Part shown: positions 9,201 through 17,084 of the stretch, in pieces
Numbering within the stretch: position 1 is the first letter of the stretch
Layout: every line of letters starts with the position of its first letter
Assembly: GCA_040757055.1 (NCBI GenBank)
Contig: JBFLXY010000001.1
Location: forward strand, 124,001-188,000
Origin: JAJZRJ01 sp040757055
GTDB lineage: Bacteria > Desulfobacterota > Desulfobulbia > Desulfobulbales > Desulfurivibrionaceae
Direction: 5' to 3'
Length of the DNA: 64,000 nucleotides
Translations under genes and position numbers: made by a program
The notes under the pieces: generated by a model
Database searches by the model: none
What the model was told of the DNA's origin: nothing
The model's input: only the letters and a program-made list of their open reading frames with translations

Positions 9201-9764
9201 ATGCCCACCCTGCCCGATCTGCTGAGCATCTTCCGCATCGTGGCCGCGCCGTTCCTGCTGCTGGCGGCCTGGTCCGGCCTGCACGGCCCCTTTCTCCTCC
9301 TCTTTGTCGCGGCCCTGATCAGCGACGCCCTGGACGGCTTCCTCGCCCGCCGCCTTGGCCAGACAACCGCCCTAGGCGGCCAGCTCGACAGCTGGGGCGA
9401 CTTCGCCCTCTACTGCACCACCCCGCTGGCAGTCTGGTGGCTCTGGCCCGAGGTGATCCTCCACGAACTTCCCTGCGTCGCCGCCGCCATCCTCTCCTTT
9501 CTCCTGCCGGTGGCCGCAGGCTTTGTCAAGTTCCGGCGACTGACCAGCTACCATACCTGGGGAGCCAAGGCGGCGGCTGTGGCCCTGGGAATAGCCACCC
9601 CGCTCCTCTTGCTGGGCGGGCCGGCCTGGCCCTTCCGGCTGGCGGTGTTCCTGCTGGCGCTCTCGGCGGTGGACGAATGCATCATCACCCTGCTGCTGCC
9701 GCGCTGGCAGGCGGATATCCCTTCCTGCCTGCACGCCCGGCGCCTTGGTCAAAGAGGCCACTGA
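9201..9764 (+). CDS. CDP-alcohol phosphatidyltransferase family protein
   Basis: Membrane enzyme of phospholipid synthesis, 187 aa. The family signature DG-x2-AR-x8-G-x3-D-x3-D is intact, starting at DGFLAR (about residue 40), giving the two-metal active site that transfers a phosphatidyl group from CDP-diacylglycerol to an alcohol. About five or six membrane helices follow. Acceptor (glycerol phosphate, inositol phosphate or other) cannot be assigned. Its stop codon shares one base with the start of the next gene (TGATG), so translation is probably coupled. Confidence 0.88.
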   Translation: MPTLPDLLSIFRIVAAPFLLLAAWSGLHGPFLLLFVAALISDALDGFLARRLGQTTALGGQLDSWGDFALYCTTPLAVWWLWPEVILHELPCVAAAILSFLLPVAAGFVKFRRLTSYHTWGAKAAAVALGIATPLLLLGGPAWPFRLAVFLLALSAVDECIITLLLPRWQADIPSCLHARRLGQRGH

Positions 9765-11053
9765 TGGCCACCGACCGGCAACGCCTTGTCGCCTGGTGGT
9801 TCTACGACTGGGGCAACTCCGCCTTCACCACCCTGGTGGTGACCTTCATCTACTCCACCTATTTCAGCCAGGCCCTCGCCGGAACCCCCGAAACGGGCAC
9901 GGTCCTTTGGTCGCGGGCCATGGGGGCAAGCGCCCTCCTGATCGCCATCACCTCGCCGCTCCTGGGCGCCCTGGCCGACCGCGGCGGCAACCGGCGGCGC
10001 AGCCTGCGTCTCGCCTCCTTCCTCTGCATCATCCTGACCGCCGCTCTCACCTTTGTGAGCCCCGGCCAGCCTCTGGCCCTCCTTCTGGCCCTGCTGCTCT
10101 TTGTCGGCGCCAACACCGCCTATGAAATCGCCATTGTCTTCTACAACGCCTATCTGCCGGAATTCGCCTCTGCGGACCGGAGCGGCCGCATCTCCGGCTA
10201 CGGCTGGGGCCTGGGCTATGTGGGCGGCATCCTCTGCCTCGCCATGGCACTCGTTCTCCTGGTGGGGAGCGAGCCGCTCCTCACCCTGCCAAGGGAAGCC
10301 GGGCTTCACGTCCGGGCCACCAACCTGCTCACCGCCCTCTGGTTCCTCCTCTTCACCCTGCCCTTCCTGCTTCTTGCCCCGCCCGACCGTCTGCAGGGAA
10401 AACCGGCCACCGTGGCCACGGCCGTTGCCGATCTCGCCGACACCTTCCGCTCCCTGCGGCGGTTCCGGCAGGTCTCCCGTTTCCTCCTCGCCCATCTCAT
10501 CTACAACGACGGACTGGTCACCATCTTCGCCTTTGGCGGCATCTACGCCGCCGGCACCTTCGGCATGACCATCCCCGAGGTGGTCCTCTTCGGCATTGCC
10601 CTCAACATCGCCGCCGGCATCGGCGCCTTTCTCTTCGGCCATCTGGAGGACGCCATCGGCGGCAAGCCCACCATCCTGCTCACCCTTGCCGGCCTCACTC
10701 TCGCCACCCTCACCGCCGCCCTGGCGCCGGACCGCTTCTGGTTCTGGCTGGCCGGCCTCTTCGTCGGCCTCTTCGTCGGCCCCAACCAGTCGGCGAGCCG
10801 CGCCCTCATGGGCCGCCTCACCCCGGCCCCGCACCGGGCCCAATTCTACGGATTTTACACCCTCTCCGGCAAGGTCACCGCCTTCCTCGGCCCGCTGCTG
10901 CTGGGTTCCGCCACTGCCTTTTTCCAGAGCCAGCGCGCCGGCATCGCCACCATCATCCCTTTTTTTCTGATCGGCGGCCTGCTGCTGCTCGCCGTCCGCG
11001 AAACGCCTGCAATCGCGGACCAGAAGGACGAAACTTTCGCCGGCTCCGACTGA
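9764..11053 (+). CDS. MFS transporter, UMF1/Atg22-like
   Basis: A 429-aa, about 12-segment permease. The N-terminal WWFYDWGNSAFTTLVVTFIY is the hallmark of the UMF1 (Atg22-related) branch of the major facilitator superfamily, and LGALADRGGNRRRSL is the loop 2-3 motif. Yeast Atg22 exports amino acids from the vacuole; bacterial members are uncharacterised. The start overlaps the stop of the CDP-alcohol phosphatidyltransferase by one base. A pairing with a phospholipid enzyme suggests, without proof, a lipid-related or envelope function. Confidence 0.88.
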   Translation: MATDRQRLVAWWFYDWGNSAFTTLVVTFIYSTYFSQALAGTPETGTVLWSRAMGASALLIAITSPLLGALADRGGNRRRSLRLASFLCIILTAALTFVSPGQPLALLLALLLFVGANTAYEIAIVFYNAYLPEFASADRSGRISGYGWGLGYVGGILCLAMALVLLVGSEPLLTLPREAGLHVRATNLLTALWFLLFTLPFLLLAPPDRLQGKPATVATAVADLADTFRSLRRFRQVSRFLLAHLIYNDGLVTIFAFGGIYAAGTFGMTIPEVVLFGIALNIAAGIGAFLFGHLEDAIGGKPTILLTLAGLTLATLTAALAPDRFWFWLAGLFVGLFVGPNQSASRALMGRLTPAPHRAQFYGFYTLSGKVTAFLGPLLLGSATAFFQSQRAGIATIIPFFLIGGLLLLAVRETPAIADQKDETFAGSD

Positions 11054-11149
11054 TTTTTTGATGACGCGCCCTTTTGTTTTGAGGTAGATTTTTCCTGGAG
11101 ACCCTGCATTTCCACCGACCACCAGCGAACCAGCACAAGGAGGTTACCC

Positions 11150-12433
11150 ATGTCTGTCGCCCCGGCAGATTTCGACAAGGCACTGGCCATCGGCCGCCCC
11201 CCCAACATCGTCAGGCTCTTCCCCAACTCGCGGGCGCTCATCGTCAGCGGCAAGGTGATCGACCGGGCCATGCTGGCCAAGGGCAAGTGCATGACCATGG
11301 CCGCCAACGCCCGCAACTCCTTTGTGATCCGCGGAGCGCTCAGGGCGGCGCAAAAGGCCAACGCCTGCCTGATCATCGAAATCGCCCGTTCCGAGGGCGG
11401 GGCCAAGGCATACTGCCCCATCAACTATTGGAACATGGCCATCATGGTGGATCAGGCCATGAACGAAATGGGCATCACCGTGCCGGTGGCCATCCACGCC
11501 GATCACTACGGGATCAAGAAGGAGTCGGACATCGATTTTGCCAAGGTGGAGATCCCCACCATGTTCGAGGCGGGCATCACCTCCATTGCCATCGACGCCT
11601 CCCATCTGCCCGACGACAAGAACCTGCTCACCAACCTCTCCCTGGCCCAGCTCATCCCACCTTGGGCCGGCTACGAGACCGAGGTGGGCGAGATCAAAGG
11701 CAAGGCAGGCCTCTCCACCCCGGCCGAGGCCCTCTTCCTCATCCAGGGATTGAACGCCCACAATCTCTTCCCGGACTGGATCGCCTTGAACAACGGCACC
11801 ACCCACGGCATCGAGGCGAGCGATTCCGGCATCCAGGTGGAACTCACCGCCGAGATCCACGCCAAGCTCGCGCCCTACAAGGTCTCCGGCGCCCAGCATG
11901 GCACCTCGGGCAACAGTTCCGAGCGCCTCCGCGCCATTGCCGATGGAACCCGCACCACCAAGGCCAATGTCGCCACCGCGCTGCAGATGATCTCCTGGGG
12001 CCTTGAGGTGAACGACTACGGCAATGCCCAGCTCGATGCCAACGGCAACTTCAGGAAGGTGAAGAATGCCGGCATGACCGAGGCCATGTGGGAGGAAATG
12101 GTCAGGTACGCCGAGGAAAAAGGCTGGAAAAAGGGCGACTACAAGAGCCTCAACCTGGCCTTCGAGAACCGGCTGCTGGGCCAGCCTCAGCCGGTGCGGG
12201 AACGGATGATCCAGCGGGTGGAGGATTTCGCCCACACCCTGCTCACCGAGGTCTTCAACGCGCAGGATACGGCGCCGCTGGGAATTGCCGAGATATTGAA
12301 TGCCGGCAGCCACGACCTCGGCCCCAAGGCAAGCCGCATCGAGGACCCGGCCCAATGGATCGGCGACAGGATTGCCCAGCGGGCCGCGGCATTGGGCACC
12401 GACAAGGGCCCGGCCGGCAACTTCGACGATTGA
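11150..12433 (+). CDS. fba: class II fructose-bisphosphate aldolase
   Basis: Zinc-dependent aldolase of glycolysis/gluconeogenesis that cleaves fructose 1,6-bisphosphate to DHAP and glyceraldehyde 3-phosphate; 427 aa, the long form. Zinc/catalytic segments are visible: VAIHADHYG (about residues 112-120), a GTTHGIE segment near residue 222 and SGAQHGTSG near residue 247. A near-perfect AAGGAGG ribosome binding site precedes the ATG at 11150. It is a single-gene unit followed by a strong terminator. The phosphofructokinase gene is in the same window at 24.6 kb. Confidence 0.93.
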   Translation: MSVAPADFDKALAIGRPPNIVRLFPNSRALIVSGKVIDRAMLAKGKCMTMAANARNSFVIRGALRAAQKANACLIIEIARSEGGAKAYCPINYWNMAIMVDQAMNEMGITVPVAIHADHYGIKKESDIDFAKVEIPTMFEAGITSIAIDASHLPDDKNLLTNLSLAQLIPPWAGYETEVGEIKGKAGLSTPAEALFLIQGLNAHNLFPDWIALNNGTTHGIEASDSGIQVELTAEIHAKLAPYKVSGAQHGTSGNSSERLRAIADGTRTTKANVATALQMISWGLEVNDYGNAQLDANGNFRKVKNAGMTEAMWEEMVRYAEEKGWKKGDYKSLNLAFENRLLGQPQPVRERMIQRVEDFAHTLLTEVFNAQDTAPLGIAEILNAGSHDLGPKASRIEDPAQWIGDRIAQRAAALGTDKGPAGNFDD

Positions 12434-12452
12434 CTTCCCTGGCCAGAAACGC

Positions 12453-12488
12453 AAAAAGGGTGGCGCGGATTCCGCACCACCCTTTTTT
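12453..12488. terminator. bidirectional rho-independent terminator between fba and tatA
   Basis: Inverted repeat GGGTGG-GCGG / CCGC-CCACCC with one internal mismatch, flanked by AAAAA on the left and TTTTTT on the right. It can end both the plus-strand aldolase transcript and the convergent minus-strand tatA transcript. Confidence 0.9.
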
Positions 12489-12509
12489 ATGGCCTGGGGG
12501 AAAACCGAG

Positions 12510-12758
12510 TTACTTGCTGAGCGTGCCGCCCAGGGTCTTGACGTTCTCCACTTCCTCCTTCACCGCGGCGATCTCCTTCACCCCCGGCACCTCCTGCATC
12601 AGCTCCTTGCCGGAATCCTCCACGTCGCGCATCCCCTTCTTGAAGGAATTGATCGCCTTGCCAAGGCCGCTTCCCAGCTCGGGCAGCTTCTTGCCGCCAA
12701 AGACCAGAAAGGCGATGGCAAAGATCACCATGAGTTCCGGGGTTCCCAATCCAAACAT
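12510..12758 (-). CDS. tatA: TatA/E-type twin-arginine translocase subunit (paralogue 1)
   Basis: 82-aa protein with one N-terminal membrane helix (PELMVIFAIAFLVFGGKKLPEL), the FGxxKLPELG hinge and an amphipathic helix (LGKAINSFKKGMRD), followed by a longer charged tail (residues 45-82). This is the TatA/E pattern, forming the pore for export of folded proteins. A GGGAGGTAACT ribosome binding site precedes the start. It is the second gene of a tandem TatA pair, without tatB or tatC nearby. The longer tail could suggest a TatB-like role, but the Gly-rich hinge is TatA-like. Confidence 0.92.
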   Translation of the reverse strand: MFGLGTPELMVIFAIAFLVFGGKKLPELGSGLGKAINSFKKGMRDVEDSGKELMQEVPGVKEIAAVKEEVENVKTLGGTLSK

Positions 12759-12793
12759 AGTTACCTCCCTGCGCCGCCGCGCGGCAGAATTGC

Positions 12794-12976
12794 CTAGGCA
12801 GCGTCATCCTTCTTGTTTTCGAGTTGCTCCGGCGCCTCCGCCTCGCGGGTGGCCTTCTTGAAATTCTTGATGCCCTTGCCGAGGCCGGCACCGAGTTCCG
12901 GCAGCTTGCTCGCCCCGAAGATGATCACCACGATGACCAGGATAATCATCAACTCCGGCATACCGAGTCCAAACAT
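12794..12976 (-). CDS. tatA: TatA/E-type twin-arginine translocase subunit (paralogue 2)
   Basis: 60-aa TatA. The membrane helix PELMIILVIVVIIFG is followed by ASKLPELGAGLGKGIKNFKK, the canonical hinge and amphipathic helix, and a short acidic/Lys tail. The start at 12976 has a GGGGAAGGG ribosome binding site; the frame is open further upstream (to 13009) but that part lacks similarity to TatA. It is the first gene of the pair and 35 bases ahead of its paralogue. Confidence 0.92.
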   Translation of the reverse strand: MFGLGMPELMIILVIVVIIFGASKLPELGAGLGKGIKNFKKATREAEAPEQLENKKDDAA

Positions 12977-13101
12977 AATCCCTTCCCCTCGCTTCGCGTT
13001 GTGGGCCACTACTCCCTTCGAACCCCATTATGTACCCCAAATCCGGCGTGATGCAAACATCTTTTCCTCTGCGCCGCCACCATGCCGCATCCGGAAACGC
13101 C

Positions 13102-13130
13102 TTGCCCCTGGTAATATTTTGTAATACAAT
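13102..13130 (+). promoter_or_regulatory. sigma70-like promoter with overlapping direct-repeat operator candidate (zinc operon)
   Basis: TTGCCC (13102-13107), a 17-base spacer and TACAAT (13125-13130) fit a sigma70 promoter 20 bases ahead of the ribbon-helix-helix gene. Inside it GTAATA occurs twice (13111-13116 and 13121-13126), exactly one helical turn apart and reaching into the -10 box. Direct repeats of this kind are typical sites for ribbon-helix-helix repressors. I infer autoregulation of the znu operon. Confidence 0.55.
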
Positions 13131-13149
13131 GGCCCCAACGGAGAAAAAC

Positions 13150-13434
13150 ATGAGCAACCGCAAAAAACAGACCATCATCAGCTTCAAGGCCGACGATACC
13201 CTGGCCGAGGCCCTGCAATCGGTTCCCAACCGCTCCGAATTCATCCGCAGTGCCATCCTCACCGCCCTGGACAACGGCTGCCCGCTCTGCCAGGGCAGTG
13301 GCATCCTCAGCCAGGAACAACAGAAGCACTGGGCCGAGTTTCTGGCCCATCATTCGCTGACGAAATGCCAAAAATGCCAGGCCGTGCATCTGGTGTGCAA
13401 GGCCGCGTCAGAGACCCCTGACCACCGCCACTGA
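13150..13434 (+). CDS. ribbon-helix-helix (CopG-like) protein with Cys/His metal-site tail
   Basis: 94-aa protein. Residues 5-40 (KKQTIISFKADDTLAEAL then RSEFIRSAILTAL) fit a CopG/Arc ribbon-helix-helix DNA-binding domain. The rest holds C44-x2-C47, H60, H67-H68, C73-x2-C76, H80 and C83, a likely zinc-binding module. The ATG at 13150 has a GGAG ribosome binding site and lies 20 bases after the -10 box; the longer open frame to 13030 would run through the promoter and is rejected. It is the first gene of the zinc-uptake operon, 32 bases ahead of znuA. I infer a metal-responsive autoregulator; the family is not one I can name. Confidence 0.8.
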   Translation: MSNRKKQTIISFKADDTLAEALQSVPNRSEFIRSAILTALDNGCPLCQGSGILSQEQQKHWAEFLAHHSLTKCQKCQAVHLVCKAASETPDHRH

Positions 13435-13466
13435 AACACCCACCACCTGGACGGAGAAAACACGCG

Positions 13467-14387
13467 ATGCCCCGCCTGCGCCTGCTGCTCGCAACCCTTT
13501 TCTGCTGCCTCACCTTCCTTGCCGCAACTGAGGCGCTGGCCGATGAAAAACTGCGGGTCTTTGTCACCATCGCGCCCCAGGCCTTCCTGGCCGAACGCCT
13601 CGGCGGCGAGGCGGTGGAGGTGCACACCCTGGTTGGCAAGGGGCAGGACCCCCATACCTTCGAGCCCAGCCCGCGACAGGCCGCAACCCTGGGCCGGGCC
13701 CATCTGTTTTTCACCGTGGGTCTGCCCTTTGAAAAGCAGTTGGTGGCCAAGGCGGCCGCCAACAATCGCAACATCAAGGTATCCGATTCCACCATCGGCA
13801 TCACGCGGCTGATGATGCAGGAGCACCATCACGACCAAGATGCCGCTCACCATGGCCATGTCCGGGGCGAACCCGATCCGCATCTCTGGCTGGCCCCCGC
13901 CAACCTGACCATCATGACCAAAAACATGGCCGCCGCCCTGACCGCGGCCCTGCCGGAACACCGGGAAACGGTGCGCCGCAGCCAGCAGGCCCTGCTGGAC
14001 GAACTCGCCGCCCTGGACAGACAGCTGGCCGCCTCCCTCGCCCCGCACCGCGGCAAGACCTTTTATGTCTTCCACCCGGCCTTTGGCTATTTCGCCAATG
14101 CCTATGGCCTCACCCAGGAGGCAGTGGAGACCGGCGGCAAATCCCCCTCGCCCAAACGCCTCACCGCACTGGTCCGCCAGGCCAAGGTGGACGGGGTGAA
14201 GGTGATCTTTGTCCAGCCCCAGTTCGACGCCAAGGCCGCTGCCACGGTGGCTGCAGGCATCGGCGGCGCCGTGGTACCCATCGACCCGCTGGCCAGGGAG
14301 GTCACGGCCAACTTGTCGTCCATTGCCGGCGCCATCGACCAGGCCTTCCGGCAGCAACCAGCACCCGGAGGCACCAAAGGCAAATGA
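13467..14387 (+). CDS. znuA: zinc ABC transporter substrate-binding protein
   Basis: Periplasmic cluster A-I metal-binding protein of 306 aa with a Sec signal peptide (to about ALADE, residue 27). Metal ligands expected for ZnuA are seen at H63 (DPHTFEP), H139 (DPHLWL) and the HPAFGYF segment, together with the His-rich loop EHHHDQDAAHHGH (residues 119-131) that marks zinc rather than manganese carriers. It delivers Zn(II) to the ZnuBC permease encoded directly downstream, whose first gene overlaps its stop by four bases (ATGA). Confidence 0.95.
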   Translation: MPRLRLLLATLFCCLTFLAATEALADEKLRVFVTIAPQAFLAERLGGEAVEVHTLVGKGQDPHTFEPSPRQAATLGRAHLFFTVGLPFEKQLVAKAAANNRNIKVSDSTIGITRLMMQEHHHDQDAAHHGHVRGEPDPHLWLAPANLTIMTKNMAAALTAALPEHRETVRRSQQALLDELAALDRQLAASLAPHRGKTFYVFHPAFGYFANAYGLTQEAVETGGKSPSPKRLTALVRQAKVDGVKVIFVQPQFDAKAAATVAAGIGGAVVPIDPLAREVTANLSSIAGAIDQAFRQQPAPGGTKGK

Positions 14388-15157
14388 CCATGGCCGAAGC
14401 CGTCGTCACCATCCGGGGACTCGATTTTGCCTACACCACCGGCCCCCTTATCCTGGAAAACGTCACGCTGGATATCGCGCCCCTTGACTCCCTCTGCATC
14501 GTGGGCCCCAACGGCGGCGGCAAGACCACCCTGCTTAAGTTGATCCTCGGCCTGCTCAAGCCAAACCGGGGGGAGATCCGGGTGCTGGGCATGACACCGG
14601 AGGCCGCTCGCCTGCGGGTGGGCTATGTGCCCCAGTACGCCCGCTACGATCCGCTCTTTCCGGTGACGGTGCTGGACGTGGTCCTCATGGGCCGACTGAA
14701 TCGCCTGATTGTCGGGCGCTACACACGGCAGGACCGCGAGGCCGCCCGCGAGGCCCTGGCCGAGATGGGGCTTGCCGACCTGGAACGCCGCCTCTTTGCC
14801 GAGATCTCCGGCGGCCAGCGCCAGCGCACCCTCATTGCCCGAGCCTTGGCCGCCTCGGGCGAACTGCTCATCCTCGACGAGCCCACCGCCAACATCGATG
14901 CCGCTTCGGAGGAGCACCTCTTCAAGATTCTGGAGCGGCTCAACCAGCGGCTCACCGTCATGCTGGTCACCCACGACGTGGGTTTTGCCTCCAAGTTTTT
15001 CAAAAGCATCGCCTGCGTCAACCGCGAGGTGGTGATCCACCCCACCAGCGAACTCACCGGCGAGCTGATCCGCAACATGTACGGCGGCGACATCCGCATG
15101 ATCCGCCACGACCACCGCTGCGCCAAGGAAGGGCACTGCACCCATGGACTTTCTTAA
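14384..15157 (+). CDS. znuC: zinc ABC transporter ATP-binding protein
   Basis: ABC ATPase of 257 aa. Walker A GPNGGGKTTLLK, signature ISGGQRQR, Walker B LLILDEPTAN and the switch His (LVTHD) are all present. The C-terminus ends in a His/Cys-rich tail (RHDHRCAKEGHCTHG) that may sense or buffer zinc. The ATG at 14384 overlaps the znuA stop; a second in-frame ATG lies two codons on. It couples ATP hydrolysis to zinc import through ZnuB. Confidence 0.95.
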   Translation: MTMAEAVVTIRGLDFAYTTGPLILENVTLDIAPLDSLCIVGPNGGGKTTLLKLILGLLKPNRGEIRVLGMTPEAARLRVGYVPQYARYDPLFPVTVLDVVLMGRLNRLIVGRYTRQDREAAREALAEMGLADLERRLFAEISGGQRQRTLIARALAASGELLILDEPTANIDAASEEHLFKILERLNQRLTVMLVTHDVGFASKFFKSIACVNREVVIHPTSELTGELIRNMYGGDIRMIRHDHRCAKEGHCTHGLS

Positions 15158-15989
15158 CGCCCTGGCCGACCCGGCCATCCCCTTCCTGCGCCATGCCTTT
15201 TTCTCGGGGATACTGGCGAGCCTCGCCTTCGGCATCATCGGCACCTACGTGGTGACGCGCCGCATCACCTACATCGCCGGCGCCATCTCCCACTGCGTGC
15301 TGGCCGGCATCGGCGCCGGCCTCTACCTGGAACATGCGCTGCGTGTCACCTGGTTCGGCCCGCTCACCGGCGCCATTGTCACCGCCCTGGCCGCGGCCAT
15401 CATCATCGGTCTGGTGAGCCTGTACGCCAACCAGCGGGAGGATACCGCCATCGGCGCCCTGTGGTCCATCGGCATGGCGGTGGGACTGCTGTTCATCGCC
15501 AAGACCCCCGGCTACGTCGAGCCGATGAGCTATCTCTTCGGCAACATCCTGCTCATCTCCCGGGCTGACCTCTGGCTGGTGCTGGCCCTGGACGCCCTGG
15601 TGGCCGGCACCGCGCTGCTCTTCTACCACCAGCTGCTGGCGGTCTGCTTCGACGAGGAATACGCCCGGCTGCGCGGCATCCGCACCGACCTTTTCTACCT
15701 GCTGCTGCTCTGCCTCACCGCCCTCACCGTGGTGCTGCTGGTGCGGGTGGTGGGCATCGTCATGGTCATCGCGCTTTTGACCCTGCCGGCGGCGGTGGCC
15801 GGCAACTTCGCCCGCAACCTGCGCCAGATGATGGTGCTTGCCACCCTCTGCTCCATGGCCTTCATCGGCAGCGGCCTGGCGGTGAGCTACACCTACGACC
15901 TGCCCAGCGGCCCGACCATCATCGTGCTGGCCGGGCTCACCTACCTCATGCTGCTGGCCTCCAGGCGCTTCGGCCGAAAAAACAGATGA
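15144..15989 (+). CDS. znuB: zinc ABC transporter permease
   Basis: Membrane subunit of the ABC-3 family, 281 aa, with about eight hydrophobic helices. The early segment GIIGTYVVTRRITYIAGAISH is typical of the family, as is LLVRVVGIVMVIALLTLPAA in the second half. It overlaps the end of znuC by 14 bases and is overlapped by the start of the next permease gene (ATGA), so the whole block is translationally coupled. Confidence 0.95.
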   Translation: MDFLNALADPAIPFLRHAFFSGILASLAFGIIGTYVVTRRITYIAGAISHCVLAGIGAGLYLEHALRVTWFGPLTGAIVTALAAAIIIGLVSLYANQREDTAIGALWSIGMAVGLLFIAKTPGYVEPMSYLFGNILLISRADLWLVLALDALVAGTALLFYHQLLAVCFDEEYARLRGIRTDLFYLLLLCLTALTVVLLVRVVGIVMVIALLTLPAAVAGNFARNLRQMMVLATLCSMAFIGSGLAVSYTYDLPSGPTIIVLAGLTYLMLLASRRFGRKNR

Positions 15990-17080
15990 AAAAGGGGCTC
16001 CCCTTCCCCGGCACCAACGGCGGCCTGCACCGTCACCAGCCTCCGGGCGGCGGTCGGACACTCGTCACCAGAAGCGAAATGGTGACGTTGGGCCTGGAGT
16101 TGGGGGTTTTCCTCTGCGCCCTGGCCCTCTTTCTCCTGCACAACCGCCCCGGCTGGCAACCCCTGGTCGGCGACCTCTCCATCAACTTCGTGGCCCTGAT
16201 TGTCGAGGCGATGCCCTTCATGGTCATCGGTTCCATGGCCGGAGGAATTCTCGAGGTTTTTGTCCCGCAGGAACGATTCGGCCGCTTCCTGTCCGGGCGC
16301 AGCGCAACCACCGTGTTCCTGGCGGGCGGCCTGGGTCTGCTGGCTCCGGTATGCGAGTGCGCCATTGTTCCGGTGGTCCGCCGTCTCCTGCGCAAGGGGG
16401 TCCCCCTGGGAGGAGCCATCGCTTTTCTGCTCGCCGGCCCCATTGTCAACGTGATTGTCGCCTGGTCCACTGCCGTGGCCTATCGGCTCGATTGGACCAT
16501 TGTCCTTACCCGTCTTGCCTGCGGTTACGGCATCGCCATCCTGGTGGCCCTGACCATGGACCGCCTTTTTACCGTAACGCAGGCAACCAGGGACTCGCTC
16601 TGGACCATCCACCATCAGGCCTGCGCCTGTTGCGGCCATGACCATCAGCAGACGCAACGTCCCCTCCGGATGCGAATGGGAGAGGCGGTCAGCCATGCCT
16701 GCGAGGATTTTTTTGAAGTGGGCCGCTATCTGGTGATCGGCGCCTTTATCGCCGCCTTGACGCGCTCAACCGTGAGCATGGAAACCTTCGGGATACTGAT
16801 GACCTCTCCCGGATTGGCCATCCTGCTCATGATGGCGCTGGCCATATTGCTCAACCTGTGCAGCGAAGCGGACGCCTTCATTGCCGCCAGCTTCCGGACC
16901 GTGCTGCCGCTCAGTTCACAGATGGCCTTCATGGTGCTCGGCCCCATGCTGGATATCAAACTTGTCCTCATGTATCTTTCGTTCCTGCGCAAGCGCGCCA
17001 TCATCACCCTGTCGCTCCTGACCTTCACCTCGGTGCTGCTCGCCATGCTCGCCTTGGAATATCTGGCAGGAGGCCGGTAA
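15986..17080 (+). CDS. YraQ/ArsP-like permease (DUF318 family)
   Basis: Membrane protein of up to 364 aa of the UPF0718/YraQ permease family. The signature PVCECAIVPVVRRLLRKGVP, followed by AIAFLLAGPIVN, is intact, and a CACCGHDHQQ Cys/His cluster (about residues 211-220) sits in the central cytoplasmic loop. The start overlaps znuB; an internal ATG at 16079 would remove a polar 31-residue leader and is a real alternative. Relatives are paired with TIGR03943 proteins, as here. Its position in a zinc operon and the Cys/His loop suggest transition-metal transport, which I infer. Confidence 0.88.
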   Translation: MKKGLPFPGTNGGLHRHQPPGGGRTLVTRSEMVTLGLELGVFLCALALFLLHNRPGWQPLVGDLSINFVALIVEAMPFMVIGSMAGGILEVFVPQERFGRFLSGRSATTVFLAGGLGLLAPVCECAIVPVVRRLLRKGVPLGGAIAFLLAGPIVNVIVAWSTAVAYRLDWTIVLTRLACGYGIAILVALTMDRLFTVTQATRDSLWTIHHQACACCGHDHQQTQRPLRMRMGEAVSHACEDFFEVGRYLVIGAFIAALTRSTVSMETFGILMTSPGLAILLMMALAILLNLCSEADAFIAASFRTVLPLSSQMAFMVLGPMLDIKLVLMYLSFLRKRAIITLSLLTFTSVLLAMLALEYLAGGR

Positions 17081-17084
17081 CGCC

